The position numbers were made by a program, and so were the translations under genes. A stretch of 64,000 nt of DNA, taken from NCBI RefSeq assembly GCF_003260015.1, contig NZ_QCXS01000002.1:1240001-1304000 (forward strand), given 5' to 3'. The notes under the pieces are model-generated. The model had not been told where the DNA came from, made no database searches, and was given only the letters and a program-made list of their open reading frames with translations. Positions 36,165 to 50,363 of this stretch are shown here, piece after piece; position 1 is the first letter of the stretch, and the number at the start of each line of letters is the position of its first letter. The stretch comes from Nakamurella deserti (GTDB lineage: Bacteria; Actinomycetota; Actinomycetes; Mycobacteriales; Nakamurellaceae).

Positions 36165-37925
36165 CTAGAGGTACTGGCCGGTGTTGGCTGCGGTGTCGAT
36201 GGACCGCGAACCCTCGGAGTTCTTACCCGAGACCAGGGTGCGGATGTAGACGATCCGCTCCCCCTTCTTGCCCGAGATCCGCGCCCAGTCGTCCGGGTTC
36301 GTGGTGTTGGGCAGGTCCTCGTTCTCGGCGAACTCGTCGACGATGGCGTCCATCAGCTGCGACACCCGCAGACCGCTGGTGCCGTACTCGATCTTGCTCT
36401 TGATCGCCGCCTTCTTGGCCCGGTCGACGATGTTCTGGATCATCGCTCCGGAGTTGAAGTCCTTGAAGTACAGGACCTCCTTGTCGCCGTTGGCGTAGGT
36501 CACCTCGAGGAAGCGGTTCTCCTCGGTCTCGGTGTACATCCGCTCGACGGTCGTCTGGATCATCGCCTGGATGGTGCCCTGACGGTCGCCGCCGAACTCG
36601 GCGAGATCCTCGGCGTTGATGGGCAGCTCGGCCGTGAGGTACTTGGAGAAGATGTCCCGGGCGGACTCGGCGTCCGGCCGTTCGATCTTGATCTTCACGT
36701 CGAGCCGGCCGGGCCGCAGGATGGCCGGGTCGATCATGTCCTCACGGTTGGAGGCGCCGATGACGATGACGTTCTCCAGGCCCTCGACGCCGTCGATCTC
36801 GCTGAGCAGCTGCGGGACGATCGTCGTCTCAACGTCGCTAGACACGCCCGACCCGCGGGTCCGGAAGATCGAGTCCATCTCGTCGAAGAAGACGATGACC
36901 GGGGTGCCGTCGGACGCCTTCTCGCGGGCCCGCTGGAAGATCAGCCGGATGGTCCGCTCGGTCTCGCCGACGTACTTGTTGAGCAGCTCCGGTCCCTTGA
37001 TGTTGAGGAAGTAGCTGGTCATGTGCTCGAGCCCCCGCGCCGCGGCGATCTTCTTGGCCAGCGAGTTCGCGACCGCCTTGGCGATCAGCGTCTTGCCGCA
37101 GCCGGGCGGGCCGTAGAGCAGCACACCCTTCGGCGGCCGCAGCTGGTACTCGCGGAACAGCTCCTTGTGTAGGAACGGCAGCTCCACCGCGTCGCGGATC
37201 TGCTCGATCTGCCGTTGCAGCCCGCCGATGTCGCTGTAGTCGACGTCCGGCACCTCCTCGAGGACGAGGTCCTCGACCTCGGCCTTGGGCACCTTCTCGT
37301 AGGCGTAGCCCGCCTTGGAGTCCACCAGCAGCGAGTCTCCGGGCTTGAGCGACTGCTCCAGCAGCGGCGCCGCGAGCCGGACGACCCGCTCCTCGTCGGC
37401 GTGCCCGACCACCAGCGCCCGATCGCCGCCGAGCACCTCGCGCAGACTGCTGACCTCGCCGACCAGCTCGAAGGAGCCACCCTCGACCACGGTCAGCGCC
37501 TCGTTGAGCCGCAGCTGCTGACCGGGGGTCAGCTCGGCGACGGTCACCGACGGAGATGCGGCGAGCCGCATCCGGCGGCCGGACGTGTAGACCTCGACCG
37601 TGCCCTCGGGACCGGCCTCGATGAAGACGCCGTAGCCGCTGGGCGGCTGGGCGAGCCGGTCGACCTCCTCCTTCAACTGCAGGAGCTGGCTGCGCGCGTC
37701 GCGCAGGGTCGTCACGAGCTTCTCGTTGCGCTCGGACAGGGCCTCGACCTGGGCCTGGGCCTCGGTGAGACGCCGTTCGAGCGGACGGGTGTCGGCTCCG
37801 GAGCCCGCCAACCGGCGGCGGGCCACGGTGAGTTCCTCGTTGAGTGCGCGGATGTGTGCGCGCAACTCGTCGGTGTTTGCCTGGGTGGCGTCCGAACGTC
37901 CCCCAGTTGGTCCCATATCGGGCAT
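36165..37925 (-). CDS. arc: Proteasomal AAA+ ATPase ARC/Mpa
   Basis: A protein of 586 aa from ATG 37925 with AAGGGGG upstream; GTG 37940 is in frame. An N-terminal coiled coil (about 25-95, [20 protein letters not shown]) binds Pup. Two OB domains form the ring. The AAA module has Walker [10 protein letters not shown], the Walker B acidic pair FFDEMDS and sensor GASNRED. The C-terminus is GQYL, the penultimate-Tyr motif that docks into and opens the proteasome. It unfolds pupylated proteins into PrcAB. The C-terminal motif and the neighbourhood leave little doubt. Confidence 0.97.
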   Translation of the reverse strand: MPDMGPTGGRSDATQANTDELRAHIRALNEELTVARRRLAGSGADTRPLERRLTEAQAQVEALSERNEKLVTTLRDARSQLLQLKEEVDRLAQPPSGYGVFIEAGPEGTVEVYTSGRRMRLAASPSVTVAELTPGQQLRLNEALTVVEGGSFELVGEVSSLREVLGGDRALVVGHADEERVVRLAAPLLEQSLKPGDSLLVDSKAGYAYEKVPKAEVEDLVLEEVPDVDYSDIGGLQRQIEQIRDAVELPFLHKELFREYQLRPPKGVLLYGPPGCGKTLIAKAVANSLAKKIAAARGLEHMTSYFLNIKGPELLNKYVGETERTIRLIFQRAREKASDGTPVIVFFDEMDSIFRTRGSGVSSDVETTIVPQLLSEIDGVEGLENVIVIGASNREDMIDPAILRPGRLDVKIKIERPDAESARDIFSKYLTAELPINAEDLAEFGGDRQGTIQAMIQTTVERMYTETEENRFLEVTYANGDKEVLYFKDFNSGAMIQNIVDRAKKAAIKSKIEYGTSGLRVSQLMDAIVDEFAENEDLPNTTNPDDWARISGKKGERIVYIRTLVSGKNSEGSRSIDTAANTGQYL

Positions 37926-37970
37926 CGGGGCCCCCTTCACCTGGCGGCACGGATCACTGGCCGCCTGTTC

Positions 37971-37976
37971 ACCCTA
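37971..37976 (-). promoter_or_regulatory. Candidate -10 box of arc/mpa
   Basis: TAGGGT on the minus strand, 45 nt before ATG 37925. The expected leader is about 39 nt and contains the AAGGGGG ribosome binding site. Confidence 0.4.
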
Positions 37977-38045
37977 CCGAACTGTCCCGCGGGCCCGGCG
38001 GGGACGCGTGCGGCGTGTGCACGTCCGATGTACGCGCGGTGGCCG

Positions 38046-40134
<2,089 letters not shown>

Positions 40135-40194
40135 CGGGCGAGCGTAGCGGCCGGCGTCACGGGCCCGGGAACGGTGCGCGAGCGGGACACGGGC

Positions 40195-41457
40195 TCAGAG
40201 GGTGGACGCACGGCCGGCAGGGCGACCGGAATCGTGTCCCGCGGTGGGCTCCCGCGGTGCCGGGACGTGACCGGACCCGACGCGGGCGACCCGGCGCATC
40301 TGCTTGTCGGCGTTGACCGCGGCGTCACCGACCCGGAACGCCTGCGCGATGGTCGGCTGCTGCGGGCACGACGCACCGGCCACCGCCACCGAGAACGGGC
40401 CACCGGCGACCTCGCCGCGGGCGAGCACCGCCTGCCGCAGGACGTGGACCAGCTCGTCCACCGGAGGGGCGTCCCGGTCGACCAGACGCAGCAACGCGAA
40501 CTCGTCGCCGCCGGTGCGGCACACGGTCGTCCGGGGCGGGGCGGTGGCCGCCGCGACCTCGGCCATCGCCCGGATCAGGGCGTCGCCGGCCTCGTGCCCG
40601 CGACTGTCGTTGGCCTCCTTGAGGCCGTCGATGTCGGCGACCACGACGTCGGCCCGCAGGGTGCCGTCGGTGAGCGCGGCCTCGGCGGCCTCGACGGCCT
40701 CCGACCAGGCCCGGCGGTTGCCGAGGCCGGTGAGCGGGTCGAGCCGCGCCTCCTCCCGGGCGTCGGAGATCTCCCGGTCGAGCCGGACGGTGCTGTGGGC
40801 CAGTTCGCGGCGGTCCCCCGCGAGCAGCGCGACCAGACCGATCGGTACGGCCACCAGGACCAGGGTCATCGGCAGGCCCAGGCCGGTCGCCACCGCACAG
40901 AACCCGATGACCGCCAGCGCCGCGTCGATGGCGAAGGTCCACGCCATCGGGCGCAGGATCGGTGTCACGCCGTCGCCCAGTGCCGCGGCGCGCAACGCAC
41001 CGGACCCCAGGTCGAAGACGAACTGGGCGGCCAGTGCCAGCAGGAGGACCCGCCAGCGCGCCGGATCCGGCTCGGTCACCCCGGTCAGCGACAGGACCAG
41101 CACGGGGCCGACGCAGTGCCAGCCGTTGAGCGCGCGGATCGCCAGCGTGCGCACGATCTCCCGCGGCGCCCGGCCGAGGTGCGGGTCGCCGAGCAGCTGG
41201 GCGAGCAGCACCGCCAGCGGTACCAGCCCCAGCGGCAGCAGGAAGAGCATGCCGATGAGGGCCGGCTCGGTCGGCACCGTGCTGTGTACGGCCGTGCTCC
41301 GACGCCTCACGTGTTGGAAAACCGTGCGGAACGCGACGGCATAGAGCCCGATCAGGACGACCAGGGCGATGACGTCCTGAATCGTCAGGTCGCGAACGCC
41401 CATCGCGGTGACGAGCGCCACCATCACGAACCCACCGCCGAGCAGCACGCGGCTCAT
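40195..41457 (-). CDS. Membrane-bound GGDEF protein (probable diguanylate cyclase)
   Basis: A protein of 420 aa from ATG 41457 with GGAAG upstream. The first 235 residues have about seven hydrophobic spans. A GGDEF domain then begins at ARLDPLTGLGNRRAW and contains an intact active-site GGDEF (VCRTGGDEFALL). I see no RxxD inhibitory site at the usual position before it, so feedback control by c-di-GMP may be missing. No EAL domain. It would make c-di-GMP from GTP at the membrane. Confidence 0.9.
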   Translation of the reverse strand: MSRVLLGGGFVMVALVTAMGVRDLTIQDVIALVVLIGLYAVAFRTVFQHVRRRSTAVHSTVPTEPALIGMLFLLPLGLVPLAVLLAQLLGDPHLGRAPREIVRTLAIRALNGWHCVGPVLVLSLTGVTEPDPARWRVLLLALAAQFVFDLGSGALRAAALGDGVTPILRPMAWTFAIDAALAVIGFCAVATGLGLPMTLVLVAVPIGLVALLAGDRRELAHSTVRLDREISDAREEARLDPLTGLGNRRAWSEAVEAAEAALTDGTLRADVVVADIDGLKEANDSRGHEAGDALIRAMAEVAAATAPPRTTVCRTGGDEFALLRLVDRDAPPVDELVHVLRQAVLARGEVAGGPFSVAVAGASCPQQPTIAQAFRVGDAAVNADKQMRRVARVGSGHVPAPREPTAGHDSGRPAGRASTL

Positions 41458-41551
41458 CGCTTCCAGACGCTGTCGCCTCCGGGTCGACGGTCCCGTCGCT
41501 TGAACTACGGCCTGCGCATGTCGATCAGACCGGCTCACGGACCGGCGCCTG

Positions 41552-42268
41552 TCAGCCGGATCGCCACGGGTCCAGCGCCACGTCGTCCAGCCGCCAGGTG
41601 CCCCAGCCGACCGGCTCGAAACGGAGGGTGAGGTACTGGACGCCGGACGCCCCGCGGACATCGGGCACCGTGAGGGGCGCAGACGCCGCCCAGGACGCGC
41701 CACCGTCCACCCGGTGCGTCACGGTCGCCGTAGTGCCGTCCACGTTCTGCGCCGTCACCGTCACCTTGAGCCAGGACGAGGACGGGCCGGTCAGCCGCTG
41801 GGTGAAGAACCGCAGCTCGGCGGCGAAGTGGTCGGTGGTGCGCAGGGTGCCGGACGCCCCGGGCAGCAGGGAGACGGAGCGGCGATCGGTGGGGTTCCAC
41901 ACCCGCCAGGGCTCGTTGCCCCAGCTGATGAAGGCGCCACCGCTGAACTGCCAGTGGGCGGCGGACTCGGCGTCGCCACCCACGAGGAGCGTGTACAGCC
42001 GCTCGTCGCCCCAGGGCGCGAAGACGGAGTTCCAATTGACCAGGTCCATCGCCGGGAACAGGTTGAGATCGAGCGTCACCGGCCCCACGGCCACGTCGAG
42101 CGCGCCCGGGATCGTCGCGGTCACCGTCGGTGGCGGCGGTACGGGCACGGGGGTCTCGTCGGCACCGGCCGGGACCGCACCCGCCAACTGCACCGCCACC
42201 GCGAGGGCGACGGCAGCGCCGACCCACCGCACACGTCGCCCACCATCAGTCACCACGAGTACCCGCAC
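41552..42268 (-). CDS. Secreted protein of unknown function
   Basis: A protein of 238 aa. GTG 42268 has an ideal GGGAGAGG 6 nt upstream, and a TACAAT -10 precedes it. Signal peptide RRVRWVGAAVALAVAVQLAG with probable cleavage after AGA near residue 35. The mature part has many Trp and aromatic residues (WNSVFAPWGDERLYTLLVGG, HWQFSGGAFISWGNEPW) and ends RLDDVALDPW, resembling beta-sandwich carbohydrate-binding or lectin-like folds. I do not recognise the family. Alone on its transcript as far as I can see. Confidence 0.75.
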   Translation of the reverse strand: MRVLVVTDGGRRVRWVGAAVALAVAVQLAGAVPAGADETPVPVPPPPTVTATIPGALDVAVGPVTLDLNLFPAMDLVNWNSVFAPWGDERLYTLLVGGDAESAAHWQFSGGAFISWGNEPWRVWNPTDRRSVSLLPGASGTLRTTDHFAAELRFFTQRLTGPSSSWLKVTVTAQNVDGTTATVTHRVDGGASWAASAPLTVPDVRGASGVQYLTLRFEPVGWGTWRLDDVALDPWRSG

Positions 42269-42287
42269 ACCCCTCTCCCTGCTGCAA

Positions 42288-42293
42288 ATTGTA
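42288..42293 (-). promoter_or_regulatory. -10 box of the secreted-protein gene
   Basis: TACAAT on the minus strand, 19 nt upstream of GTG 42268. This is the closest match to the consensus -10 in the window. The leader of about 13 nt carries the GGGAGAGG ribosome binding site. No good -35. Confidence 0.55.
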
Positions 42294-42489
42294 CCCAGCG
42301 CTGTCGCGGAAGCACAGAACGTTGCACCCGGCTGGGCTCCGTGCTCCGAACGGTGGAATGGCGCGACGCTGGGTGCACGCCGCCACCGCAGGATGCTCGG
42401 GCGTGGGGTGGGGCGGGTCAGCCGTTCGGTGCAGTGGCTCCAGAACCGGGGCAGGGGCGGCGGCCCTGTCCGGGAGGGCGGACGACGGG

Positions 42490-42690
42490 TGACGGGGTCG
42501 AACGGCCGTCGCCGGCCGCGTCCGCCTGGCGGGGCACGTAGCCCGGTCATGGCCAACGGGGGTCGGACAGGCACTCGTCGGCGGAGTCCGCCGGGCCAGG
42601 CCCGCCGCCCGGTCATGGAGTACGGGGGTGGGACAGACACCCGCCGGCCGGGCCCGCCGCCCGGTCGTGGGAGACGGACGGCGGGCCGGG
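42490..42690 (+). repeat. Degenerate direct repeats between secreted-protein gene and hisG
   Basis: In the 516 bp without genes (42269-42784) there are about three imperfect units built around CCCGGTCATGG, ACGGGGGTSGGACAG and CCCGCCG, for example at 42540, 42606 and a truncated copy near 42660. Flanking parts hold only GC-rich unique sequence, including short inverted GCACCC/GGGTGC words near 42333 and 42370. No open frame there has coding character. Confidence 0.5.
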
Positions 42691-42784
42691 GGCGGGAGCG
42701 CAGGACAGCCGACGCGGGTCGGGCTCGGCCGTCGGCCTGCTGCCGCGGCGAGACCGGGAGGGGACGGAGCGGCGCCGGGAGGGT

Positions 42785-43630
42785 TCAGAGCCGGCAGGAC
42801 CGGATGTCGGACGCCAGGATCGCCTTGGCCCCGAGCTCGACGAGGGCGTCCATCACAGGGTTGGCGTCGTGGCGGGGCACCATGGCGCGGACCGCGGCCC
42901 AGTCGGGATCGGCCAGCGGGGCGACGGTCGGCGACTCGAGCCCGGGGGTGATCTCGACGGCCCGCTCGAGCAGCGCCCGCGGGCAGTCGTAGTCGAGCAT
43001 CAGGTACTGCTGGGCGAGGACGACGCCCCGCAGCCGGTTGACGACCTGCCGAGCGGCGGGCGAGAGCTCGCGCTGCGACTGGCCGATGACGACCGCCTCG
43101 GAGCTGCAGATCGTGTCGCCGAAAGCGACCAGCCCGTGTTGGCGCAGGGTGCGACCCGACCCGACGACGTCGGCGATCGCGTCGGCCACACCGAGCTGGA
43201 TGGAGATCTCGACGGCTCCGTCCAGGCGGATCACGTCGGCGGTCACGCCGCGGGCGGCGAGGTCGGCGCGGACGAGGTTCGGGTACGCGGTCGCCACCCG
43301 GATGCCCTCGAGGTCCTGGACGGTCCAGTCCCGGCCGCCCGGGGCGGCGTACCGGAACGTCGAGTGGCCGAAGCCGAGACCGAGCTCCTCGTTCACCGTC
43401 GACTGGGACTCGGCGGCGAGGTCACGACCGGTGAGACCGAGGTCGAGCTCACCCGAGCCGACGTAGATCGCGATGTCCTTGGGGCGGAGGAAGAAGAACT
43501 CGACGTCGTTGGCCACGTCGATGACGGTCAGGTCGCGGGCGTCGGTGCGCTGGCGGTACCCGGCCTCGCGCAGCATCGCGGAGGCGGGTTCGCTCAGGGT
43601 GCCCTTGTTGGGCACGGCGAGGCGGAGCAT
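42785..43630 (-). CDS. hisG: ATP phosphoribosyltransferase HisG (long form)
   Basis: A protein of 281 aa from ATG 43630 with AAAGGA upstream. It begins [20 protein letters not shown] and contains the PRPP loop in [19 protein letters not shown]. The length and the end ([20 protein letters not shown]) show the C-terminal regulatory domain of the long form, which is inhibited by histidine. It catalyses the first step of histidine synthesis in the cytosol. It lies 178 bp after hisE on the same strand. Confidence 0.97.
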   Translation of the reverse strand: MLRLAVPNKGTLSEPASAMLREAGYRQRTDARDLTVIDVANDVEFFFLRPKDIAIYVGSGELDLGLTGRDLAAESQSTVNEELGLGFGHSTFRYAAPGGRDWTVQDLEGIRVATAYPNLVRADLAARGVTADVIRLDGAVEISIQLGVADAIADVVGSGRTLRQHGLVAFGDTICSSEAVVIGQSQRELSPAARQVVNRLRGVVLAQQYLMLDYDCPRALLERAVEITPGLESPTVAPLADPDWAAVRAMVPRHDANPVMDALVELGAKAILASDIRSCRL

Positions 43631-43808
43631 GGGTGGTCCTTTCGTCGGGCGCCCGGTCACGTCGACGGACGGCGGCCGGGCAGGGAGGTCAACGGGTCAC
43701 GGGGTCGGCCGGCAGGCTCGCGCCCCGGTGTGGCCGGGCGGCGGATCGGCGTCGCGTCGTCGACGGCGGTCCGCCGCAATGACACGGGCAACGAGAGCCG
43801 CACCGCCG

Positions 43809-44072
43809 CTACAGATGTCGGTACACCTGCTCCAAGGTGATCCCACGGCCGACCATGATGACCTGGGCCCGGTAGATGAGCTGAGAGATCTCCAGGGCGA
43901 GCGCGTCGTCGCCCTCGTGCTCGGCGGCCAGCCACACCTCGCCGGCCTCCTCGATCAGCTTCTTGCCCTGGGCGTGGACACCGGCGTCGAGCGCGGCGAC
44001 GGTTCCGGACCCGTCCGGTCGGGTGGCCGCCCGGTCCAGCAGCTCGGCGAACAGGGAGTCGAAGGTCTTCAC
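43809..44072 (-). CDS. hisE: Phosphoribosyl-ATP pyrophosphatase HisE
   Basis: A protein of 87 aa from GTG 44072. The MazG-like helical fold has acidic metal ligands in [20 protein letters not shown], and the end is [13 protein letters not shown]. It hydrolyses PR-ATP to PR-AMP, the second step of histidine synthesis. The hisE-hisG order on one strand is the normal actinobacterial pair. Confidence 0.96.
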   Translation of the reverse strand: MKTFDSLFAELLDRAATRPDGSGTVAALDAGVHAQGKKLIEEAGEVWLAAEHEGDDALALEISQLIYRAQVIMVGRGITLEQVYRHL

Positions 44073-44485
44073 AGGGGCCGATTCTCCCAGACTCCGAACG
44101 CGGTTCCGTCCGCGCGGCGCAGGGGTCGTGCGCGTCCGACTCCGCACGGTCGGTGCTGGCCGGTCTCGGCGCCGGGTACCCCTCCCCGGAACCTGGACGG
44201 GCAGCCTGCGGGCCGGTCAGTCCCGCCCACACCGCCGAGCCGCGCGAGCACCGGGTCGACCGACCGACCGCGGCAGCCACCGACGTCGCGCGGGGCCGGC
44301 TCGGCTCCAGCCGGTGGGCCAGCGCGGACCAGCCCCAAGACAGACGGCCCGGACTGGCCGGACCGTTCGCGCGACGACCGCCATCTTGGCGCCGAGCGCC
44401 GGCTCGGCCGCGACCGACGGCTCGCCCATCCGGCACGCACCACCACACGGGCGACGCCGACCCGGGCCGTGGCGCCGCTCACCAC
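44073..44485. other. Intergenic stretch with no recognised feature
   Basis: 413 bp between the uvrA stop and the hisE start, both on the minus strand. The open frames here have no codon bias, ribosome binding site or family resemblance. I see no repeat array or RNA gene. It must contain the hisE promoter, which I could not place. Confidence 0.5.
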
Positions 44486-47470
<2,985 letters not shown>

Positions 47471-47481
47471 CACGGGATCCC

Positions 47482-47504
47482 ATGCTAGGCGGAGGTACCG
47501 ACAG
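47482..47504 (-). promoter_or_regulatory. PafBC-type (RecA-independent damage) promoter of uvrA
   Basis: On the minus strand CTGTCGGTA, 8 nt, TAGCAT. This fits the mycobacterial RecA-independent element (TTGTCRGTG-N8-TANNNT) at 7 of 9 upstream positions with exact spacing. The -10 ends 11 nt before ATG 47470 or 8 nt before GTG 47473. Confidence 0.65.
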
Positions 47505-47557
47505 TGACCTTCTTCCTGCCCCGCCGGACCCTCCCGCAGGCCGTTCTGTGAGCGATC

Positions 47558-47569
47558 GAACACCTGTTC
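47558..47569. promoter_or_regulatory. Candidate LexA box upstream of uvrA
   Basis: GAAC-ACCT-GTTC, extended on the left as TCGAAC, matches the actinobacterial SOS box TCGAAC-N4-GTTCGA except at the right end. It lies about 55 bp upstream of the PafBC-type promoter, in the 138 bp gap between uvrA and the MDMPI-like gene. Confidence 0.55.
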
Positions 47570-47608
47570 CGACCGGTGGGGCGACGAACCGGTCGCTCCC
47601 GGTTGCGG

Positions 47609-48280
47609 TCACCGGATGACCGGCAGCAGGGACGTGCCGCCCCGGCCGGTCAACACCTCGAGCAACCCGACCGGATCGGCCACCGCGGCGACGACCTGGA
47701 GGCTCCGGCGCACGGCCGCCGCCGGTGCCGCGGGTCCACCCACCGCCGCGATCAGGTCGAGCAGGTGCACGGTCTGCTCCATCACCGCCACCTCCAGCAG
47801 AGCGGCCACCGTGACGGAGCCGAGCACCGGATGCCCCACCACCCGGTCCGGCGGCACGGCCCGCAACCGAGCGGCGAAGGACGGTTCGGTGACCCCCCGG
47901 AACCGGTCGACGAGGTCGGCGGTGGACAGCGCGGCCGCCGTCCGGACCGCCGCGTCGGCCACGGCCGGCGCGGCGGCGGAGGCGAGGCCGTCGGCGCGGT
48001 TGTAGGCGCGCAGGATGCCCGCCCCGTCGGTGACGGCCGCCCGACCGTCGGTGACGGCCGCCCGACCGTCGACGCCGGCGGACAGGAAGCCGAGCAGTTC
48101 GTCGGGAACCGGAGCGACGTGGGCGTACAGCTCGCGGACGGTCCACCCCGCCAGCCGTGTCGGCGTCGACCACTGCGCCGCGGTCAGGGTGGCGCCCCGT
48201 TCGGCCCAGGTCGTCCAGAGTCCGTGGACCAGATCGCCGTCGGACCGGTCTGATTCCGTGTCGTCGAAGACGTCGTCCAT
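47609..48280 (-). CDS. DinB/MDMPI-fold (maleylpyruvate isomerase-like) protein
   Basis: A protein of 223 aa from ATG 48280. The N-terminal four-helix bundle has the typical WSTPTRLAGWTVRELYAHVA, where His is a metal ligand, and a later bundle His (VGHPVLGSVTVAAL). A repeated AAVTDGR occurs near residues 73-85, an 18 bp direct duplication in the DNA. Such proteins are often mycothiol-dependent enzymes. It is divergent from the MBL gene across 57 bp; TACGCT ends 8 nt before the ATG. Confidence 0.8.
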   Translation of the reverse strand: MDDVFDDTESDRSDGDLVHGLWTTWAERGATLTAAQWSTPTRLAGWTVRELYAHVAPVPDELLGFLSAGVDGRAAVTDGRAAVTDGAGILRAYNRADGLASAAAPAVADAAVRTAAALSTADLVDRFRGVTEPSFAARLRAVPPDRVVGHPVLGSVTVAALLEVAVMEQTVHLLDLIAAVGGPAAPAAAVRRSLQVVAAVADPVGLLEVLTGRGGTSLLPVIR

Positions 48281-48307
48281 GACCGTCCAGCGTAGGTCGG
48301 AGGGGCA

Positions 48308-48330
48308 CTGTCGGCACGGCTGTCTAAGGT
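48308..48330 (+). promoter_or_regulatory. Promoter of the MBL-MFS operon, PafBC-like
   Basis: CTGTCGGCA, 8 nt, TAAGGT: the same architecture as the uvrA and uvrB promoters with two changes at the 3' end of the upstream word. TAAGGT ends 7 nt before ATG 48338, so the transcript should be leaderless. Confidence 0.45.
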
Positions 48331-48337
48331 GGGCGCC

Positions 48338-49000
48338 ATGTCGGAATACAGCGGTCACGTCGATCCCGGCGGGGCGCCCGTCACCCGCTCGCTGGAGCAC
48401 CTGAGCATCACCAAACTGTCGGTCGGCCCGATGGACAACAACGCCTATCTGCTCGTCTGCGCGGCGACCGGTGATGCCCTGCTCATCGACGCGGCCGCCG
48501 AGCCCGAGCGGCTCACCGAGGCGCTGGACCTCGCCCGTCGACGGCTGCGCACCATCGTCACGACGCATCAGCACCAGGATCACTGGCAGGCACTGGAGGC
48601 CGTCACCGGCCAGGGCGGCGCCACTCTCGTCGCGCACCGCGACGACGCGGAGGCGCTGCCGGTCCCGACGGACGTGTTCCCGGAACAGGGCACCGCGTAC
48701 GCCGTGGGCGAGTGCCCGATCGAGTTCATCCACCTGCGCGGGCACACGCCCGGTTCACTGGCGGTGCTCTACCGCGACCCGGCAGGCAGCCCGCACCTGT
48801 TCACCGGTGACTCGCTCTTCCCCGGCGGCCCCGGCAGGACCGGCTCCCCCGCGGCCTTCGCGTCCCTGATGGACGACCTCTCCCAGCGCATCTTCGACGT
48901 CCTCCCGGACGACACGTGGGTGTACCCGGGTCACGGCGACGACACCACCCTCGGCGCGGAACGCCCGCACCTGGCGGAATGGCGCGAGCGGGGCTGGTGA
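48338..49000 (+). CDS. MBL-fold metallo-hydrolase (glyoxalase II-like)
   Basis: A protein of 220 aa. Metal motif THQHQDHW (HxHxDH), then His in HLRGHTPGSLAVLY, Asp in LFTGDSLFPGGPG and His in VYPGHGDDT, all expected ligands of a binuclear zinc hydrolase. Probably hydrolyses a thioester or similar small substrate. ATG 48338 is supported by TAAGGT 7 nt upstream; GTG 48329 is within the -10 region. The stop overlaps the MFS start (GTGA). An MBL gene beside uvrA also occurs in M. tuberculosis (Rv1637c). Confidence 0.9.
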   Translation: MSEYSGHVDPGGAPVTRSLEHLSITKLSVGPMDNNAYLLVCAATGDALLIDAAAEPERLTEALDLARRRLRTIVTTHQHQDHWQALEAVTGQGGATLVAHRDDAEALPVPTDVFPEQGTAYAVGECPIEFIHLRGHTPGSLAVLYRDPAGSPHLFTGDSLFPGGPGRTGSPAAFASLMDDLSQRIFDVLPDDTWVYPGHGDDTTLGAERPHLAEWRERGW

Positions 49001-50253
49001 CCGGCCGGTCCACCGGTCCACGGCAGAGCCTCCGCGCATTCCGGCACGACACCTTCTCCTCGCTCGCCAACGCGAACTTCCGGCGCTACTTCGCCGGCCA
49101 GTCCGTGTCGCTGGTCGGCACCTGGATGCAGACGGTCGCCCAGGGCTGGCTGGTGCTGCAGCTGACGGGCTCGGGCACCGCCGTCGGCGTGCTGGTCGCC
49201 CTGCAGACCCTCCCCGTGCTGCTGCTGGGCCCGTACGCCGGGGTGGTCGCCGACCGTCTCGACAAGCGCCGCCTGATGATCCGCCTGCAGTCGGCGATGG
49301 GTGTGCTCGCCGCGGCACTGGGCCTGCTCACCGTCACCGGCGTGGTCCAGCTCTGGCACGTCTACGTCCTCGCGGTGCTCCTCGGCCTCAACAACGCCTT
49401 CGAGAACCCGGCGCGGCAGACCTTCATCCTGGAGATGGTGGGGCCCACCGAGCTGCGGAACGCGGTGAGTCTGAACTCCGTCCTGGTCAACGTCGCCCGT
49501 GCGGTCGGCCCGGCGGTGGCCGGCCTCATCATCGGCTGGGGCGGACTGGGGATGTGCTTTCTGCTCAACGCGGTCAGCTTCGCCGCGGTCGTCTGGTCGC
49601 TGACCGCCCTGGACCTGGCCGCCCTGACCACGCCGGACCCGGTGCCACGGGCGAAAGGGCAGCTGCGGGAGGGGCTCGCCTACGTCCGGCACGAACCGGA
49701 CCTGCTTGTGCCGCTGCTGATGATGGCGCTGGTCGGATGCCTCGCCTACGAGTTCCAGGTGGTGCTGCCCATCGTCGCGGCCGACACCTTCGGCGGCGAC
49801 GCCCGCACCTACGGCTTCATGACCGCCGCGATGGGGGTCGGGGCGGTCGTCGGCGGGCTGTGGGTCGCCGCGCGTGGACGTACCGGTACCCGCGCGATGA
49901 TCCGGACGTCGGTCGCCTTCGGCGTCGTCATCGCCGGTGCGGCCCTCGCGCCCAGCCTGCCGCTGGAATACCTGGCCCTGGCGCTCGTCGGCGGGGTGAG
50001 CATCGGGTTCCTGTCGAAGGGCAACAGCACCCTGCAGCTGTCCGCCGCACCGCACATGCGCGGCCGGGTGATGGCGCTGTGGAGCGTCGCGTTCCTCGGC
50101 TCCACGCCGATCGGCGGTCCCATCGCCGGTGCGGTCAGTGAGTACTACGGCGGGCGGGTCGGCCTGCTGATGGGCGCGGTGGCGTGCCTGCTCGCCGCCG
50201 CTCTCGGCGTGCTGGTGCTGCGCCGGAGCCGTCGCGGCACCGCCGCGGCCTGA
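48997..50253 (+). CDS. MFS transporter (EntS/MFS_3-like)
   Basis: A protein of 418 aa from GTG 48997, coupled by a 4 bp overlap to the MBL gene. ATG 48979 is in frame but lies inside that gene. The start FRRYFAGQSVSLVGTWMQTV is the typical first span of MFS_3 exporters, with GVVADRLDKRRLM in loop 2-3 and ENPARQTFILEMV. About twelve spans. Likely a proton-driven exporter of a small molecule; substrate unknown. Confidence 0.9.
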   Translation: MTGRSTGPRQSLRAFRHDTFSSLANANFRRYFAGQSVSLVGTWMQTVAQGWLVLQLTGSGTAVGVLVALQTLPVLLLGPYAGVVADRLDKRRLMIRLQSAMGVLAAALGLLTVTGVVQLWHVYVLAVLLGLNNAFENPARQTFILEMVGPTELRNAVSLNSVLVNVARAVGPAVAGLIIGWGGLGMCFLLNAVSFAAVVWSLTALDLAALTTPDPVPRAKGQLREGLAYVRHEPDLLVPLLMMALVGCLAYEFQVVLPIVAADTFGGDARTYGFMTAAMGVGAVVGGLWVAARGRTGTRAMIRTSVAFGVVIAGAALAPSLPLEYLALALVGGVSIGFLSKGNSTLQLSAAPHMRGRVMALWSVAFLGSTPIGGPIAGAVSEYYGGRVGLLMGAVACLLAAALGVLVLRRSRRGTAAA

Positions 50254-50363
50254 GTCCCGGGCGATCCCCGACGGGTCACGGGGTTGCGCCGGCAGCGAAC
50301 CGTCCGGCGCCGCCCCGTCACCGACGGTCGGGGTCCCGTTCACTCTCTGGCACTCTGGACCGC

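Noticed and set aside
44073-44485. Possible small gene between hisE and uvrA
   Set aside because: Open frames on both strands lack ribosome binding sites, -10 boxes close to a start and any family resemblance.
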